Source: Paraburkholderia rhizosphaerae
GTDB taxonomy: Bacteria > Pseudomonadota > Gammaproteobacteria > Burkholderiales > Burkholderiaceae
NCBI RefSeq assembly: GCF_004366595.1
Contig: NZ_SORE01000037.1
Coordinates: forward strand, 1-55,002
Direction: 5' to 3'
DNA length: 55,002 nt
Shown here piece after piece: positions 35,996-44,543 of the stretch (within the stretch, counting starts at the first letter, position 1; each line of letters starts with the position of its first letter). The notes under the pieces are model-generated. The model searched no databases. It was not told where the DNA came from and saw nothing but the letters and a program-made list of their open reading frames with translations. The position numbers were made by a program, and so were the translations under genes.

Positions 35996-36161
35996 AGGCG
36001 ATCCGTGATCAACGCTGTAATGCCGATCGTCTCCAGGACTGACAAGATCCGATTGATACGATCACGCATGCCGAAAATGGCTGTCGGCCAGCAACGGGCA
36101 TCGAAATTATCCCTGATGTCGATCGGATCGTGTGAACGGACGCTTACCGAAGCCGCAAACG

Positions 36162-36917
36162 TCAGATGCCTTGTCCGCCCGACACTTCGATTCTCTGCGC
36201 AGTGACCCAGCGATTGTCCGCACCGAGCAGACTGGCGATCATCGGGCCGATATCGTCCGCCACGCCGACGCGCGTCATCGCCGTGATTCCCGCAAAAAAT
36301 TGATTGAACTCGGGCGTATCGCGCACAGCTCCGCCGAAGAAGTCGGTCTCGATGGCGCCCGGCGCAACGACGTTGACGGCAATCTTACGGCTCCCCAGCT
36401 CCTTTGCCATGTACACCGTCAGAACTTCGACTGCCCCCTTGACCGCTGCATACGCGGACCATCCCGGTGCGGACATGCGAGTGAGTCCGGAAGACAGGTT
36501 CACGATCCGTCCGCCATCTTCGATCAGCGGCAGCAACGCCTGCGTCAAAAAGAAGACCCCCTTGAAATGGACATCGACCAGCTTGTCGAACTGGGCTTCT
36601 GTCGTGTCCGCGATCGCTGCGAAATCGCCGTGTCCGGCGTTGTTCACAAGGTGATCAAATGCGGATCGCCGCCAGTTCGTACGCAATGCGTCGCGCAAAC
36701 GGCCGGCGAAATCCGCGAAGGTGGATACGCGGCCGGTATCGAGTTGCAGCGCAATCGCCTTGCGGCCCAGCGCCTCGATTTCGGCGACGACTTCGGCGGC
36801 GGCGTTCTGGTTGTCGAGATAGGTCAGCACGACGTCGCCGCCCTTGCGCGCAATGTTCAGCGCGGTGTTTCGGCCAAGGCCGCGGCTCGCGCCGGTGACG
36901 ACCGAGAGGGTGTTCAT
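36162..36917 (-). CDS. Short-chain dehydrogenase/reductase
   Basis: A 251-residue classical SDR with TGASRGLGRNTA (about 8-19), NNAG at 92-95, Ser of NLSSG (142-143), and Y156-K160 (SAYAAVKGA). The C-terminus WVTAQRIEVSGGQGI is typical of 3-oxoacyl-ACP reductase-like members. It lies about 100 bp downstream of, and on the same strand as, a LysR gene, which could control it. Confidence 0.92.
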   Translation of the reverse strand: MNTLSVVTGASRGLGRNTALNIARKGGDVVLTYLDNQNAAAEVVAEIEALGRKAIALQLDTGRVSTFADFAGRLRDALRTNWRRSAFDHLVNNAGHGDFAAIADTTEAQFDKLVDVHFKGVFFLTQALLPLIEDGGRIVNLSSGLTRMSAPGWSAYAAVKGAVEVLTVYMAKELGSRKIAVNVVAPGAIETDFFGGAVRDTPEFNQFFAGITAMTRVGVADDIGPMIASLLGADNRWVTAQRIEVSGGQGI

Positions 36918-37019
36918 TTGCAGGCCCCAGTTGTGGTGAAAGTGGAGCCATTGTGTCGACGGCTAACGTCGTCGAGTAGTGCGTTGCCGGATGTTTGACT
37001 GGCAACCGTCGGTTACCAA

Positions 37020-37976
37020 TCAGCGTCGACTCCCGTTTAGCTTCGCCATTTTTCTTAACGCGCTCACTGGCACGTGGAACTCGCCCGTGACACCTAACCG
37101 ATCGATCGAGAAGTCGATGAAACGGCGCACGCGGCGCGGCATGTTGGTCCGTTGCGCGTAGTACATATAGAGCCCCATGCGTTCGCTCGTCGACCCGACG
37201 AGCAGCGGCACCAGCTGTCCCGCACGTAACGGCGCGGCCGCGTTGACGCTATCGATTTGCCCGATTCCCACACCCGCCAATACGGCTTGCATCTCCGCCT
37301 CCGGGTCACTGCAGCACACGACGGGCGACATAGTTTTGAACACGGTCTCGCCGCCCACATGGAACTCCCATGGCATCGGTTGTCCAGTGCCGGGTTGGCG
37401 ATAGCCCACGCAACGATGCTCCGCGAGATCGTCGATGCGCGCAGGCGCATTGCGCGTTGACAGATAGCCGGGAGACGCGCACACGACGAGCTGAATGGGA
37501 AACAACCGACGCGACACGACCTGCGAGACCGGCGCATTGCCTGCCTTGAAACCGACATCGATGCGCTCGGTGACCGCGTCGGTCAGGCGATCTTCAAGCA
37601 GCAGGTCGAAGGTGACCGCCGGATAGAGCGCGCTGAATTCGGCGATGACCGGCATCAATACTTTGCGGCCGACCGCGCCGGCCGCACTGATGCGAATCGG
37701 CCCCTCGTCCTCGTAAGCCGCGCTGCGCACGCGGCTCATCGCGGCGCGCACGCCCTCCATGCTGTCGCGCACGGATTCCAGCAGCCGCGCTCCGTCATCG
37801 GTCAATGCGCTCTTGCGCGTCGTGCGGTGAAAGAGCCGCACGCCGAGATGTTCTTCGAGCTGACGGATCGCCTTGCTAACTGCCTGCGGTGTGCTGCCCT
37901 GCGCGTGCGCGGCCCGGTTGAAACTGCCCAGTTCCGCAGCGCGGATAAAGGTGGAAATCGCTCGAAGTTCGTCCAC
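37020..37976 (-). CDS. LysR-family transcriptional regulator
   Basis: A 318-residue LysR protein: helix-turn-helix at about 1-60 (MDELRAISTFIRAAELGSFN, HAQGSTPQAVSKAIRQLEEH) and effector domain to about 300, containing CVGYRQPGTGQPMPWEF. It belongs to the DmlR/CrgA-like group by pattern. The SDR gene directly downstream on the same strand may be its target or co-transcribed partner, which is less usual than a divergent layout. Confidence 0.93.
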   Translation of the reverse strand: MDELRAISTFIRAAELGSFNRAAHAQGSTPQAVSKAIRQLEEHLGVRLFHRTTRKSALTDDGARLLESVRDSMEGVRAAMSRVRSAAYEDEGPIRISAAGAVGRKVLMPVIAEFSALYPAVTFDLLLEDRLTDAVTERIDVGFKAGNAPVSQVVSRRLFPIQLVVCASPGYLSTRNAPARIDDLAEHRCVGYRQPGTGQPMPWEFHVGGETVFKTMSPVVCCSDPEAEMQAVLAGVGIGQIDSVNAAAPLRAGQLVPLLVGSTSERMGLYMYYAQRTNMPRRVRRFIDFSIDRLGVTGEFHVPVSALRKMAKLNGSRR

Positions 37977-38113
37977 GGCGGCTCTCTGATGGGCGGAGCC
38001 GTTAGCTTAGCAAACGCGCACGCAGTCGGTCACGCAGCCCGTGCAAGGAGGTGGGCGAGGCGGAGGCGGACAAACGCACGTTGCGTCACCAGGGATCGCG
38101 ACTTCCCGGTTCA

Positions 38114-39718
38114 TCAGCTTCGCGAATGAATGGCAATGATTTCCTGCAGATCGAGGTCGCGCTCCAGCGCGTGTAAAAGCTCGTCATGGATCTGCCCGGC
38201 GCGATGAAGCCGGAGCAACTCCGCACGTCCGGCCGCGATCGCGGAGAGCACAATGTCGTAATGCGCGTGGCGAGCTTCAGTCGGAAAGGCCTCCATGCCC
38301 TCGAAGCGCGTCGTGAGCTCGGCGCGGTATGTGTACTGCTCCAGCAAGCGTGGATGGATCACTTCGCCATTCGCGTCGCGCACGAGCGGCTGAATCGCTG
38401 CGAGCTGCGCCGCCTCCAGGCGCGCCCACGCCTGCGGCTCGCTCAAATGGCCTGACTGGCGCTCGTGGCCGCGCTGCAGTGAAAGCCACGCGATCAGCGG
38501 GCCGATCGTCGCGCCCTGCAGCAGCACGGTGACGAGAATCACCGCAAATCCCGCGAACAGGATGAGATCGCGGCCCGGCATCGTCTCCGGCAGGGACAGC
38601 GCGACCGCCAACGTGACCACGCCGCGCATGCCGGCCCAGCTGACGACCGTCGCGGCGGCCCAGTCTGCGGCGGCGGGTTCGCCGTTACCGGTAGTCTTGC
38701 GTCGCGACACGGTCCACGCGATCCACTTCAGCGATTCAATGCCGAACACCCAGACGAAGCGCGACAGGATTACGACGGCAATTACCGCGAGCGTCGCGGG
38801 GCCGAGCAGCGAGAACGCGTCGCCCATACCGCCGAGACGCACCGCGATGCCCCGCAACGACAGCCCGATCAGCACAAAGACGAGCGCCTCCAGCACGAAC
38901 ACAACGACTTGCCAGAACGCGGTGCCGCGCATGCGCTGCGAGGCCGTGAGCGCCTCGTGCTGATGCCAGCCGACGACCATGCCGCACGCGACGGTCGCGA
39001 TAACGCTCGATACGCCGAGCATCTCTCCCGCGACATAGCTGACCCAGGACGTGAGTATCGATGTGGTGATGACGAGGTAATCGTCTTCGAGCGCGTGCAT
39101 CAGCTTGACGGCAACGAAGCCCGCGACGCCCCCAACGACGACGCCACCGAGCGCTAGCCCAGCGAAGCTCGCGACCGCGTGCGGCGCGCTAAACACGCCG
39201 CTCAACGCTGCCGTCAGCGCGAAGCGGAACAGGACGATGCCGGCCGCGTCGTTGAGCAGACTTTCTCCTTCGAGCAGCACCATTAGACGGCGCGGCAGCG
39301 CGACGCGCTGGAGCACCGCCTTGGCCGCGACGGCATCGGGAGGCGAAACCACCGCACCGAGCGCGAAGCATGCGGCCCACGGCAGATCCGGCACGACGAA
39401 ATGCACGGCGACGCCGACCACCAGCGTGGTGAAGCCCACCGCGCCGATCGCGAGCAGCAGGATGCCGCTCAGGTTGCGCTTGAAGTCGTCCCATACGAAG
39501 AAGTAAGCGCCGTACATCAGCAGCGGTGGCAGGAACACGACGAGCACGAGTTCCGGGTCCAGGTCGAACTGCGGCAACCCGGGCACGAAAGCCATCGCTA
39601 CGCCGCCGACAAGCAGTGCGGCAGCGGGCGGCAGGCCCACGCGCTTCGCGAGCACTTCAAGCGCGATAATCGCGATCAGCAAGACGAGCATCAGATTGAA
39701 TGCGGTGACAGCGTGCAT
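38114..39718 (-). CDS. Na+/H+ antiporter, CPA1 family
   Basis: A 534-residue protein with about 12 membrane helices (to about 400) and a cytosolic tail of some 120 residues. Key motifs are FLPPLLMYGAYF, GAVVSPPDAVAAKAV, the ion-site LLEGESLLNDAAGIV (Asn-Asp pair) and SWAGMRGVVTLAVALSLP. It exchanges cytosolic Na+ or K+ for protons in pH and salt control. The gene stands alone, followed by leftward LysR and SDR genes over 130 bp away. Confidence 0.93.
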   Translation of the reverse strand: MHAVTAFNLMLVLLIAIIALEVLAKRVGLPPAAALLVGGVAMAFVPGLPQFDLDPELVLVVFLPPLLMYGAYFFVWDDFKRNLSGILLLAIGAVGFTTLVVGVAVHFVVPDLPWAACFALGAVVSPPDAVAAKAVLQRVALPRRLMVLLEGESLLNDAAGIVLFRFALTAALSGVFSAPHAVASFAGLALGGVVVGGVAGFVAVKLMHALEDDYLVITTSILTSWVSYVAGEMLGVSSVIATVACGMVVGWHQHEALTASQRMRGTAFWQVVVFVLEALVFVLIGLSLRGIAVRLGGMGDAFSLLGPATLAVIAVVILSRFVWVFGIESLKWIAWTVSRRKTTGNGEPAAADWAAATVVSWAGMRGVVTLAVALSLPETMPGRDLILFAGFAVILVTVLLQGATIGPLIAWLSLQRGHERQSGHLSEPQAWARLEAAQLAAIQPLVRDANGEVIHPRLLEQYTYRAELTTRFEGMEAFPTEARHAHYDIVLSAIAAGRAELLRLHRAGQIHDELLHALERDLDLQEIIAIHSRS

Positions 39719-39859
39719 GAAGTGTCCTTGTTATCGTGGTGCGCATTCTTGTACCGCGATGTTCGATCGCCAGGTTGCTGTCGCATCGCAAGCCGTCTTG
39801 GCCGCAATGACAAACTGCCGCTATCGCGCAGGCAGCGCTGACGAGCGCATGAAGATTAC

Positions 39860-40004
39860 TCAATGACCGGCGATCTGGCCACCATCAACATGCAGAATTC
39901 CGTCCGCCACGAATGACGCCGAATCCAGATACAGGATCGCTTCGACAATCTCGCTCATTTCTCCCATGCGGGCCAGCGGGTGCAATGCGCCGGATTTCGC
40001 GTAC
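39860..40004 (-). pseudogene. SDR gene remnant, C-terminal end
   Basis: On the minus strand the frame reads YAKSGALHPLARMGEMSEIV, then EAILYLDSASFVADGILHVD and GGQIAGH with a stop at 39860-39862. This is the characteristic end of a short-chain dehydrogenase (HPxxRMG, then HVDGG). Only about 48 residues remain; the sequence upstream of 40004 switches to a MerR-like fragment on the other strand. Confidence 0.75.
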
Positions 40005-40007
40005 AGG

Positions 40008-40160
40008 CTGCTGATCGAAGGCGCACGTTCATGCGATCAGATCACCAAAGTCCAACGGCAACGCCTCGAAGCCATCGATCGTCAGATCGCGGATCTGCAG
40101 CGGCGCCGCATGAGGCTCATCAAGACCTTGTCGGAAGGCGCGTTCCCACCGGTCGACTGA
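40008..40160 (+). pseudogene. MerR-family regulator remnant, C-terminal end
   Basis: The plus-strand frame encodes GARSCDQITKVQRQRLEAID followed by RQIADLQRRRMRLIKTLSEG, the effector-side coiled coil typical of MerR-family regulators, and ends with a TGA at 40158-40160. The winged-helix N-terminus is absent. Together with the SDR fragment on the other side, it forms a scar of what was probably a divergently transcribed SDR/MerR pair. Confidence 0.6.
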
Positions 40161-40190
40161 GACGGACCGGCGGTTTGACAACGTTCAGGT

Positions 40191-40934
40191 TCAGCTCGAT
40201 TCGGCCAACGCGACAGCGTCGGCGCCAGCGGCAATGCGGACCGGACACGATGGGTCGTTCACCGCGCGCCACACCGCTTCCGCTACATCTCGCGCCCGCG
40301 TCACCGGCGAAGGCTGTCCCATTCTCGCGAAGATACTTTGTGCGAAGGCCGCGTACGCGTCAGGGGAATTGCCTTGCATGCGGGAGCGCGCGTTTTCGCC
40401 GAACGAAGTGTCCGGCGCCCGGCCAGGCAGCACCAGGCTTACGCGCACGTTGAACGGTTGCAGTTCCAGCGCCAGAGACTCGGTGAACGCATTGATCGCC
40501 GCTTTGCTCGCGGTATACACCGACAGCAGAGGGAGCGACTTCAACGTCACACTTGACGTGATGTTCACGACCACGCCTGCGTTGCGTTGCCGGAACTGAG
40601 GCAGCACCGCCTGCGTCATCGCGATGGTCCCGAATGTATTCGTCTCGAAGACCTCGCGGGCAATTTGCATCGAGGTGCCTTCGAGCGCGGCCAGCATACC
40701 GATTCCCGCGTTGTTGATCAACGCGTCGATCGGCCCTGCGGCCAGCACGGCGTTGCGGATGCTGTCCGGGTCGGTCACGTCGAGGGCGAGTACACGCAGG
40801 CGTTCGGAACGCGGCATGAGATCCTCGCGCGGCGTACGCATCGTGGCGATGACCTGCCAGTCGCGATCGAGGAAATACCGGGCGGTTTCGAGGCCGAAGC
40901 CGGACGAGCATCCGGTGATGAGGACGGTTTTCAT
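40191..40934 (-). CDS. Short-chain dehydrogenase/reductase
   Basis: A 247-residue SDR starting at MKTVLITGCSSGFGLETARY. NNAG is at 74-77, the Ser at 127/128 (NITSSV), and Y140-K144 (VYTASKAAI). Pattern resembles the oxidoreductases annotated near AraC regulators in Burkholderia. It is divergent from an AraC-family gene only 100 bp away, which very likely regulates it. The ribosome site is weak (AGGGTG). Confidence 0.9.
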   Translation of the reverse strand: MKTVLITGCSSGFGLETARYFLDRDWQVIATMRTPREDLMPRSERLRVLALDVTDPDSIRNAVLAAGPIDALINNAGIGMLAALEGTSMQIAREVFETNTFGTIAMTQAVLPQFRQRNAGVVVNITSSVTLKSLPLLSVYTASKAAINAFTESLALELQPFNVRVSLVLPGRAPDTSFGENARSRMQGNSPDAYAAFAQSIFARMGQPSPVTRARDVAEAVWRAVNDPSCPVRIAAGADAVALAESS

Positions 40935-41034
40935 TAGGACACCCTGCAGGTGGATTGCGGAACCGAAACGATAAGCCGCCACAGCTGGACTTGCTACAAT
41001 CGAAAGTCCACATTTCATTTGCGAGAGTCCGGTC

Positions 41035-41949
41035 ATGACCGATCCTCTGGCCGAGGTCGTCACGTTGCTCCAACCTGGCGCGCGATTCTCGAAAGTCGTC
41101 AACGGCGCGGGGTCCTGGGGCGTGCGCCGCTCGGAAGTCGGGCAGCCCTTTTACTGCGTGATCCTCGAAGGTTCCTGCCGCCTCGCGGTAGACACCCAAA
41201 AGGCAATCGCCCTCGAGGAAGGCGACTTTGTGCTGATTCCCGCGGCGAATGACTTCACGATGTCGAGCCTCGTGCCGGTGAAGTTGAAGGACTTCGATAC
41301 CGCTCCGGTTGCGTTGTCCCCAGGCGAATTCAGAGTCGGTGTTCAAAGCGGCCCGCCTGATGTTCGATTGCTGGTGGGCCACTTCGCATTCGGCTCGCCC
41401 GACGCGGACTTGCTCGTTTCGCTGCTCCCGCAATTGGTGCACGTTCGCGCACAGAAGAGGCTGGCCACGCTCGTGCAACTAGTGGGCGACGAATCTCGCG
41501 CACAACGGCCCGCGCGGGATGTCGTGCTGGCACGACTGCTGGAGGTGCTACTGATCGAAGCCCTGCGATCCACCGCGGGCACGGCGGCGTCGCCTGGCCT
41601 GTTGCGCGGGCTCGCCGATGAGCGCCTCGCGGTAGCCATACGTCGCATGCATGAAAACCCGACCGAGCCCTGGACCGTTGCGCAACTGGCGAAAGAGGCG
41701 GCACTGTCGCGCTCGGCGTTCTTCGAGCGATTCAGCCGTGCGGTGGGCGTCGCGCCGATCGAGTACCTGCTCGCGTGGCGCATGGCGATGGCGAGGCAAT
41801 TGCTGCGGCGTAACGAATGCAGTGTTGCGGAGGTGGCGCAACGCGTCGGCTACAGTTCCGGGAGCACCTTTAGCGTTGCATTCACCCGCCACGTCGGGCT
41901 GTCGCCGACGCGGTATGCCCAGGAGCAAAGCCGAGCTTCGTCGTTGTAG
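41035..41949 (+). CDS. AraC-family regulator with cupin sensor domain
   Basis: A 304-residue regulator: N-terminal cupin-like domain (about 10-190; the type often called AraC_binding/cupin_6), with EVGQPFYCVILEGSCRLAVD and EEGDFVLIPAAND, then a double helix-turn-helix at about 205-295 (WTVAQLAKEAALSRSAFFER and VAEVAQRVGYSSGSTFSVAF). It is divergent from the SDR gene at 40934. The cupin probably binds a small metabolite of the SDR pathway. Confidence 0.93.
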   Translation: MTDPLAEVVTLLQPGARFSKVVNGAGSWGVRRSEVGQPFYCVILEGSCRLAVDTQKAIALEEGDFVLIPAANDFTMSSLVPVKLKDFDTAPVALSPGEFRVGVQSGPPDVRLLVGHFAFGSPDADLLVSLLPQLVHVRAQKRLATLVQLVGDESRAQRPARDVVLARLLEVLLIEALRSTAGTAASPGLLRGLADERLAVAIRRMHENPTEPWTVAQLAKEAALSRSAFFERFSRAVGVAPIEYLLAWRMAMARQLLRRNECSVAEVAQRVGYSSGSTFSVAFTRHVGLSPTRYAQEQSRASSL

Positions 41950-42143
41950 TCGAAGTCGCATGAGCGGGCGTTGGACCTGTCGAGCATGCCCAGCCACACC
42001 CAGCTGCGCGCGGTGCGCACCTCACAGTGTGCCACCGCAAATCCGATCACAGAATTAATTGGCTCTCCGGACTGGACGCGGCTATTGAGAATGGTGAATG
42101 TCGCTTCCGGATCAAATGCGCGGACAGTCAGCTCCCGCTGTCT

Positions 42144-42614
42144 TCATTCTGCGATGCGCTTGAAGCTCGCATAGTAATCGTCGGTGTAATAGCAGTCATT
42201 GGTCTGCTTGCGCGGTCCGCCGCATACGATCCTGCGCTGCCCCCGATCTGTCGAGCCGGGCGTACGAACCGTATACGCATGGTAGTAGCCGCGTGGATGC
42301 TCGGGCAGCAAAAGCGCACTGTTCCGGAACAGGACGCCGTCCTCGCTGAACGGGTAGGGGCCGCCCGCTTTGATCAGCCGCAGTGTTTCGGCTGCTTCCG
42401 CGGGCAACTGTGCATGGGTGACGGTGCCCAGCGCGCCCGTTTGTTTCGCGCCTGACGCCGCGGGCGTATCGCTCGCGCCCTGTGCCGGTGCCTCGCTCGC
42501 GGACGCCGCGGATGCCGCCGATGCGTCGGTGCCGTTTCGCGATCCTTCCTTGCTGCATCCTCCGAGGAGCGCGCTCATGACGACGATGCAGGGGAAAACC
42601 CACACTCTTTTCAC
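42144..42614 (-). CDS. Guanyl-RNase (RNase Sa/barnase) fold lipoprotein lacking catalytic residues
   Basis: A 156-residue protein with a lipobox (LLGGC, C20), an Ala/Ser-rich linker to about 65, then a domain closely matching Streptomyces RNase Sa: LPAEAAETLRLIKAGGPYPF, GVLFRNSALLLPEHPRGYYH and TVRTPGSTDRGQRRIVCGG. RNase Sa uses Glu54 as base and His85 as acid. Here Glu54 is replaced by Ala (A113 in YYHAYTV) and His85 by Tyr (Y147 in CYYTDDYYASF). The two Arg positions (R124, R128) remain. It is therefore probably not an active ribonuclease, though RNA binding or another role is possible. No barstar-like inhibitor gene is adjacent. Confidence 0.85.
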   Translation of the reverse strand: MKRVWVFPCIVVMSALLGGCSKEGSRNGTDASAASAASASEAPAQGASDTPAASGAKQTGALGTVTHAQLPAEAAETLRLIKAGGPYPFSEDGVLFRNSALLLPEHPRGYYHAYTVRTPGSTDRGQRRIVCGGPRKQTNDCYYTDDYYASFKRIAE

Positions 42615-43044
42615 GAAACGGTTCCTCCTTTTGTTGACCAGAAGTGGACGACCAGGATCGATGTAAAGGTATCGCTAATGGCTAAGTGAATCAATGTTCG
42701 ACCGGACACTCGCCTCGCAGAGTCGTCAGAGATGAAGAGGTCATCATTTTTCGACATCGGGAACGGCGAGTCGTAGTATTCTTGAGCGGCTCTCATTGCT
42801 CCGCAATGAGAGCCGCAGCTTCGCAGTGTCACTTCAAATGCTGCGTGGTTCTAAAAGAATCATGCTGGACCGATAGCCTGCTTGTCTGTCGCCTGAATTC
42901 CCGGCAGAGGCGGTATTCACCCCAGCTATCCAGCACCCGCCATATCTTCGGAAGCGTGAATCAGATCGCAAACAAGCGACGCCCGGCAACTCCCTGCGGG
43001 TGACCTGATCTCGCATAGACGGACCATTTTCTGCGAGGGCATCC
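42615..43044. other. Divergent intergenic region with strong hairpin
   Basis: About 430 bp between the leftward RNase-like lipoprotein and hpnJ. Open frames here match nothing. A strong inverted repeat lies at 42786-42816 (separate entry). Confidence 0.5.
42786..42816. repeat. Perfect 14-bp inverted repeat, 3-base loop
   Basis: GCGGCTCTCATTGC at 42786-42799 is followed by TCC and its exact reverse complement at 42803-42816. The hairpin is far from both flanking starts (170 and 230 bp), has no T-run, and is too perfect to be chance. It could be a transcript-stabilising or blocking hairpin in the hpnJ leader, or a remnant of a mobile sequence. Confidence 0.7.
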
Positions 43045-44469
43045 ATGAAAGCGCTGTTCCTGCAGGCACCTTCGTTTGACGGCTTCGACGGCGGAGCGGG
43101 CTCACGCTTCCAGACGAAGCGCGAGATTCGATCATTCTGGTATCCAACGTGGCTTGCCCAGCCCGCTGCGCTGGTCGAGGATAGCCGCGTGCTGGATGCT
43201 CCCGCAGATGGGCTGTCTCTGGAGGCGTCTCTTGACATTGCGCAGCAGTACGAGTTGGTCATCATTCATACAAGCTCACCGTCATTCGCGAGCGATGCCC
43301 GATTCGCGGAGCATTTAAAACGACGTCGACCCACTATCCTCGTCGGGATGGTCGGGGCAAAAGTCGCCGTCGATCCTCAGGGCTCGCTGACCGCGAGCGA
43401 GGCGATCGACTTCGTGTGCCGTGAAGAATTCGATTTCACCTGTCGAGACATCGCGCAGGGGCTCCCGTTTGAGTCGATTCTCGGTCTCAGCTATCGTCGG
43501 CCCGACGGCGAAATCGTGCACAACGAAGCCCGGCCCATTCTCGAAGACATGGACCAGTTGCCGTTCGTCGCGCCGGTCTACAAGCGCGACCTGACGACCA
43601 AAAATTACTTCAGCGGCTACCTCAAGCATCCGTATGTGTCGCTCTACACGGGGCGAGGCTGCAAATCCCGGTGCACGTTTTGTCTCTGGCCGCATACGGT
43701 CGGGGGGCATCGCTATCGCACGCGTTCGGTCGAGAACGTTCTTGAAGAGGTGAAGTGGATCAGGGACAACATGCCCGAGATCAAGGAGATCATGTTCGAC
43801 GACGATACCTTTACCGACCTGAGACCGAGAGCCGAAGAGATCGCTCGCGGTCTCGGCAAACTAGGCGTGACGTGGTCGTGCAACGCGAAAGCGAATGTGC
43901 CTTATTCGACCCTCAAGGTGATGAAAGATAACGGCTTGCGGCTCTTGCTCGTGGGCTACGAATCCGGCGACGACCAGATTTTGGTAAATGTCAAAAAGGG
44001 GTTGCGGACCGATATGGCGCGCAAGTTCAGTGACGATTGCCGCAAGCTCGGCATCAAGATCCACGGCACCTTCATTCTCGGGCTTCCCGGCGAGACCCAC
44101 GAAACGATCAAGAAGACGATCCAGTTTGCAAAAGAGATCAATCCCCACACGATCCAGGTGTCACTCGCTGCGCCCTATCCGGGCACGGTCCTTCATAAAC
44201 AGGCGGTCGAGAATGGCTGGCTGAGCGAAAGCAAGGTCATCGCCCTTGTCAATTCTTCCAACGGGACGCAGCTTTCAACGATCGGCTACCCGCATCTGTC
44301 GCGCGAAGAGATCTATCTAGGCGTGGAGGATTTCTACAAACGCTTCTATTTCAGGCCGACGAAGATCTGGGAAATCGTCCGCGAGATGCTGGTCAGCTGG
44401 GAGATGATGAAACGACGCTTGCAAGAAGGCGCGCAGTTCTTCAAATTTCTCAGGGAACACAAGGCATGA
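43045..44469 (+). CDS. hpnJ: Hopanoid biosynthesis B12-binding radical SAM protein HpnJ
   Basis: A 474-residue protein with an N-terminal cobalamin-binding-like Rossmann domain (to about 150) and a radical SAM core. The 4Fe-4S motif is CKSRCTFC (C206, C210, C213), followed by WPHTVGGHRYRTRSVENV and FILGLPGETHETIKKT. These match HpnJ, which in Burkholderia cenocepacia is needed to turn bacteriohopanetetrol glucosamine into the cyclitol ether by ring contraction. It is convergent with hpnL but the other tail-building genes (hpnI, hpnK) are not in this window. Confidence 0.88.
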   Translation: MKALFLQAPSFDGFDGGAGSRFQTKREIRSFWYPTWLAQPAALVEDSRVLDAPADGLSLEASLDIAQQYELVIIHTSSPSFASDARFAEHLKRRRPTILVGMVGAKVAVDPQGSLTASEAIDFVCREEFDFTCRDIAQGLPFESILGLSYRRPDGEIVHNEARPILEDMDQLPFVAPVYKRDLTTKNYFSGYLKHPYVSLYTGRGCKSRCTFCLWPHTVGGHRYRTRSVENVLEEVKWIRDNMPEIKEIMFDDDTFTDLRPRAEEIARGLGKLGVTWSCNAKANVPYSTLKVMKDNGLRLLLVGYESGDDQILVNVKKGLRTDMARKFSDDCRKLGIKIHGTFILGLPGETHETIKKTIQFAKEINPHTIQVSLAAPYPGTVLHKQAVENGWLSESKVIALVNSSNGTQLSTIGYPHLSREEIYLGVEDFYKRFYFRPTKIWEIVREMLVSWEMMKRRLQEGAQFFKFLREHKA

Positions 44470-44543
44470 GCCACTATGCTCCGAGGCACAGCGCTAACGG
44501 CGGCGTGACCGCATGTCGACCGCCGGTTCCGCATCGGTGCGGC

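Noticed and set aside
39966..40160. A complete small plus-strand gene of 64 codons.
   Set aside because: The first 15 codons are antisense to the SDR remnant; only the later part resembles a MerR tail, so it is treated as a remnant.
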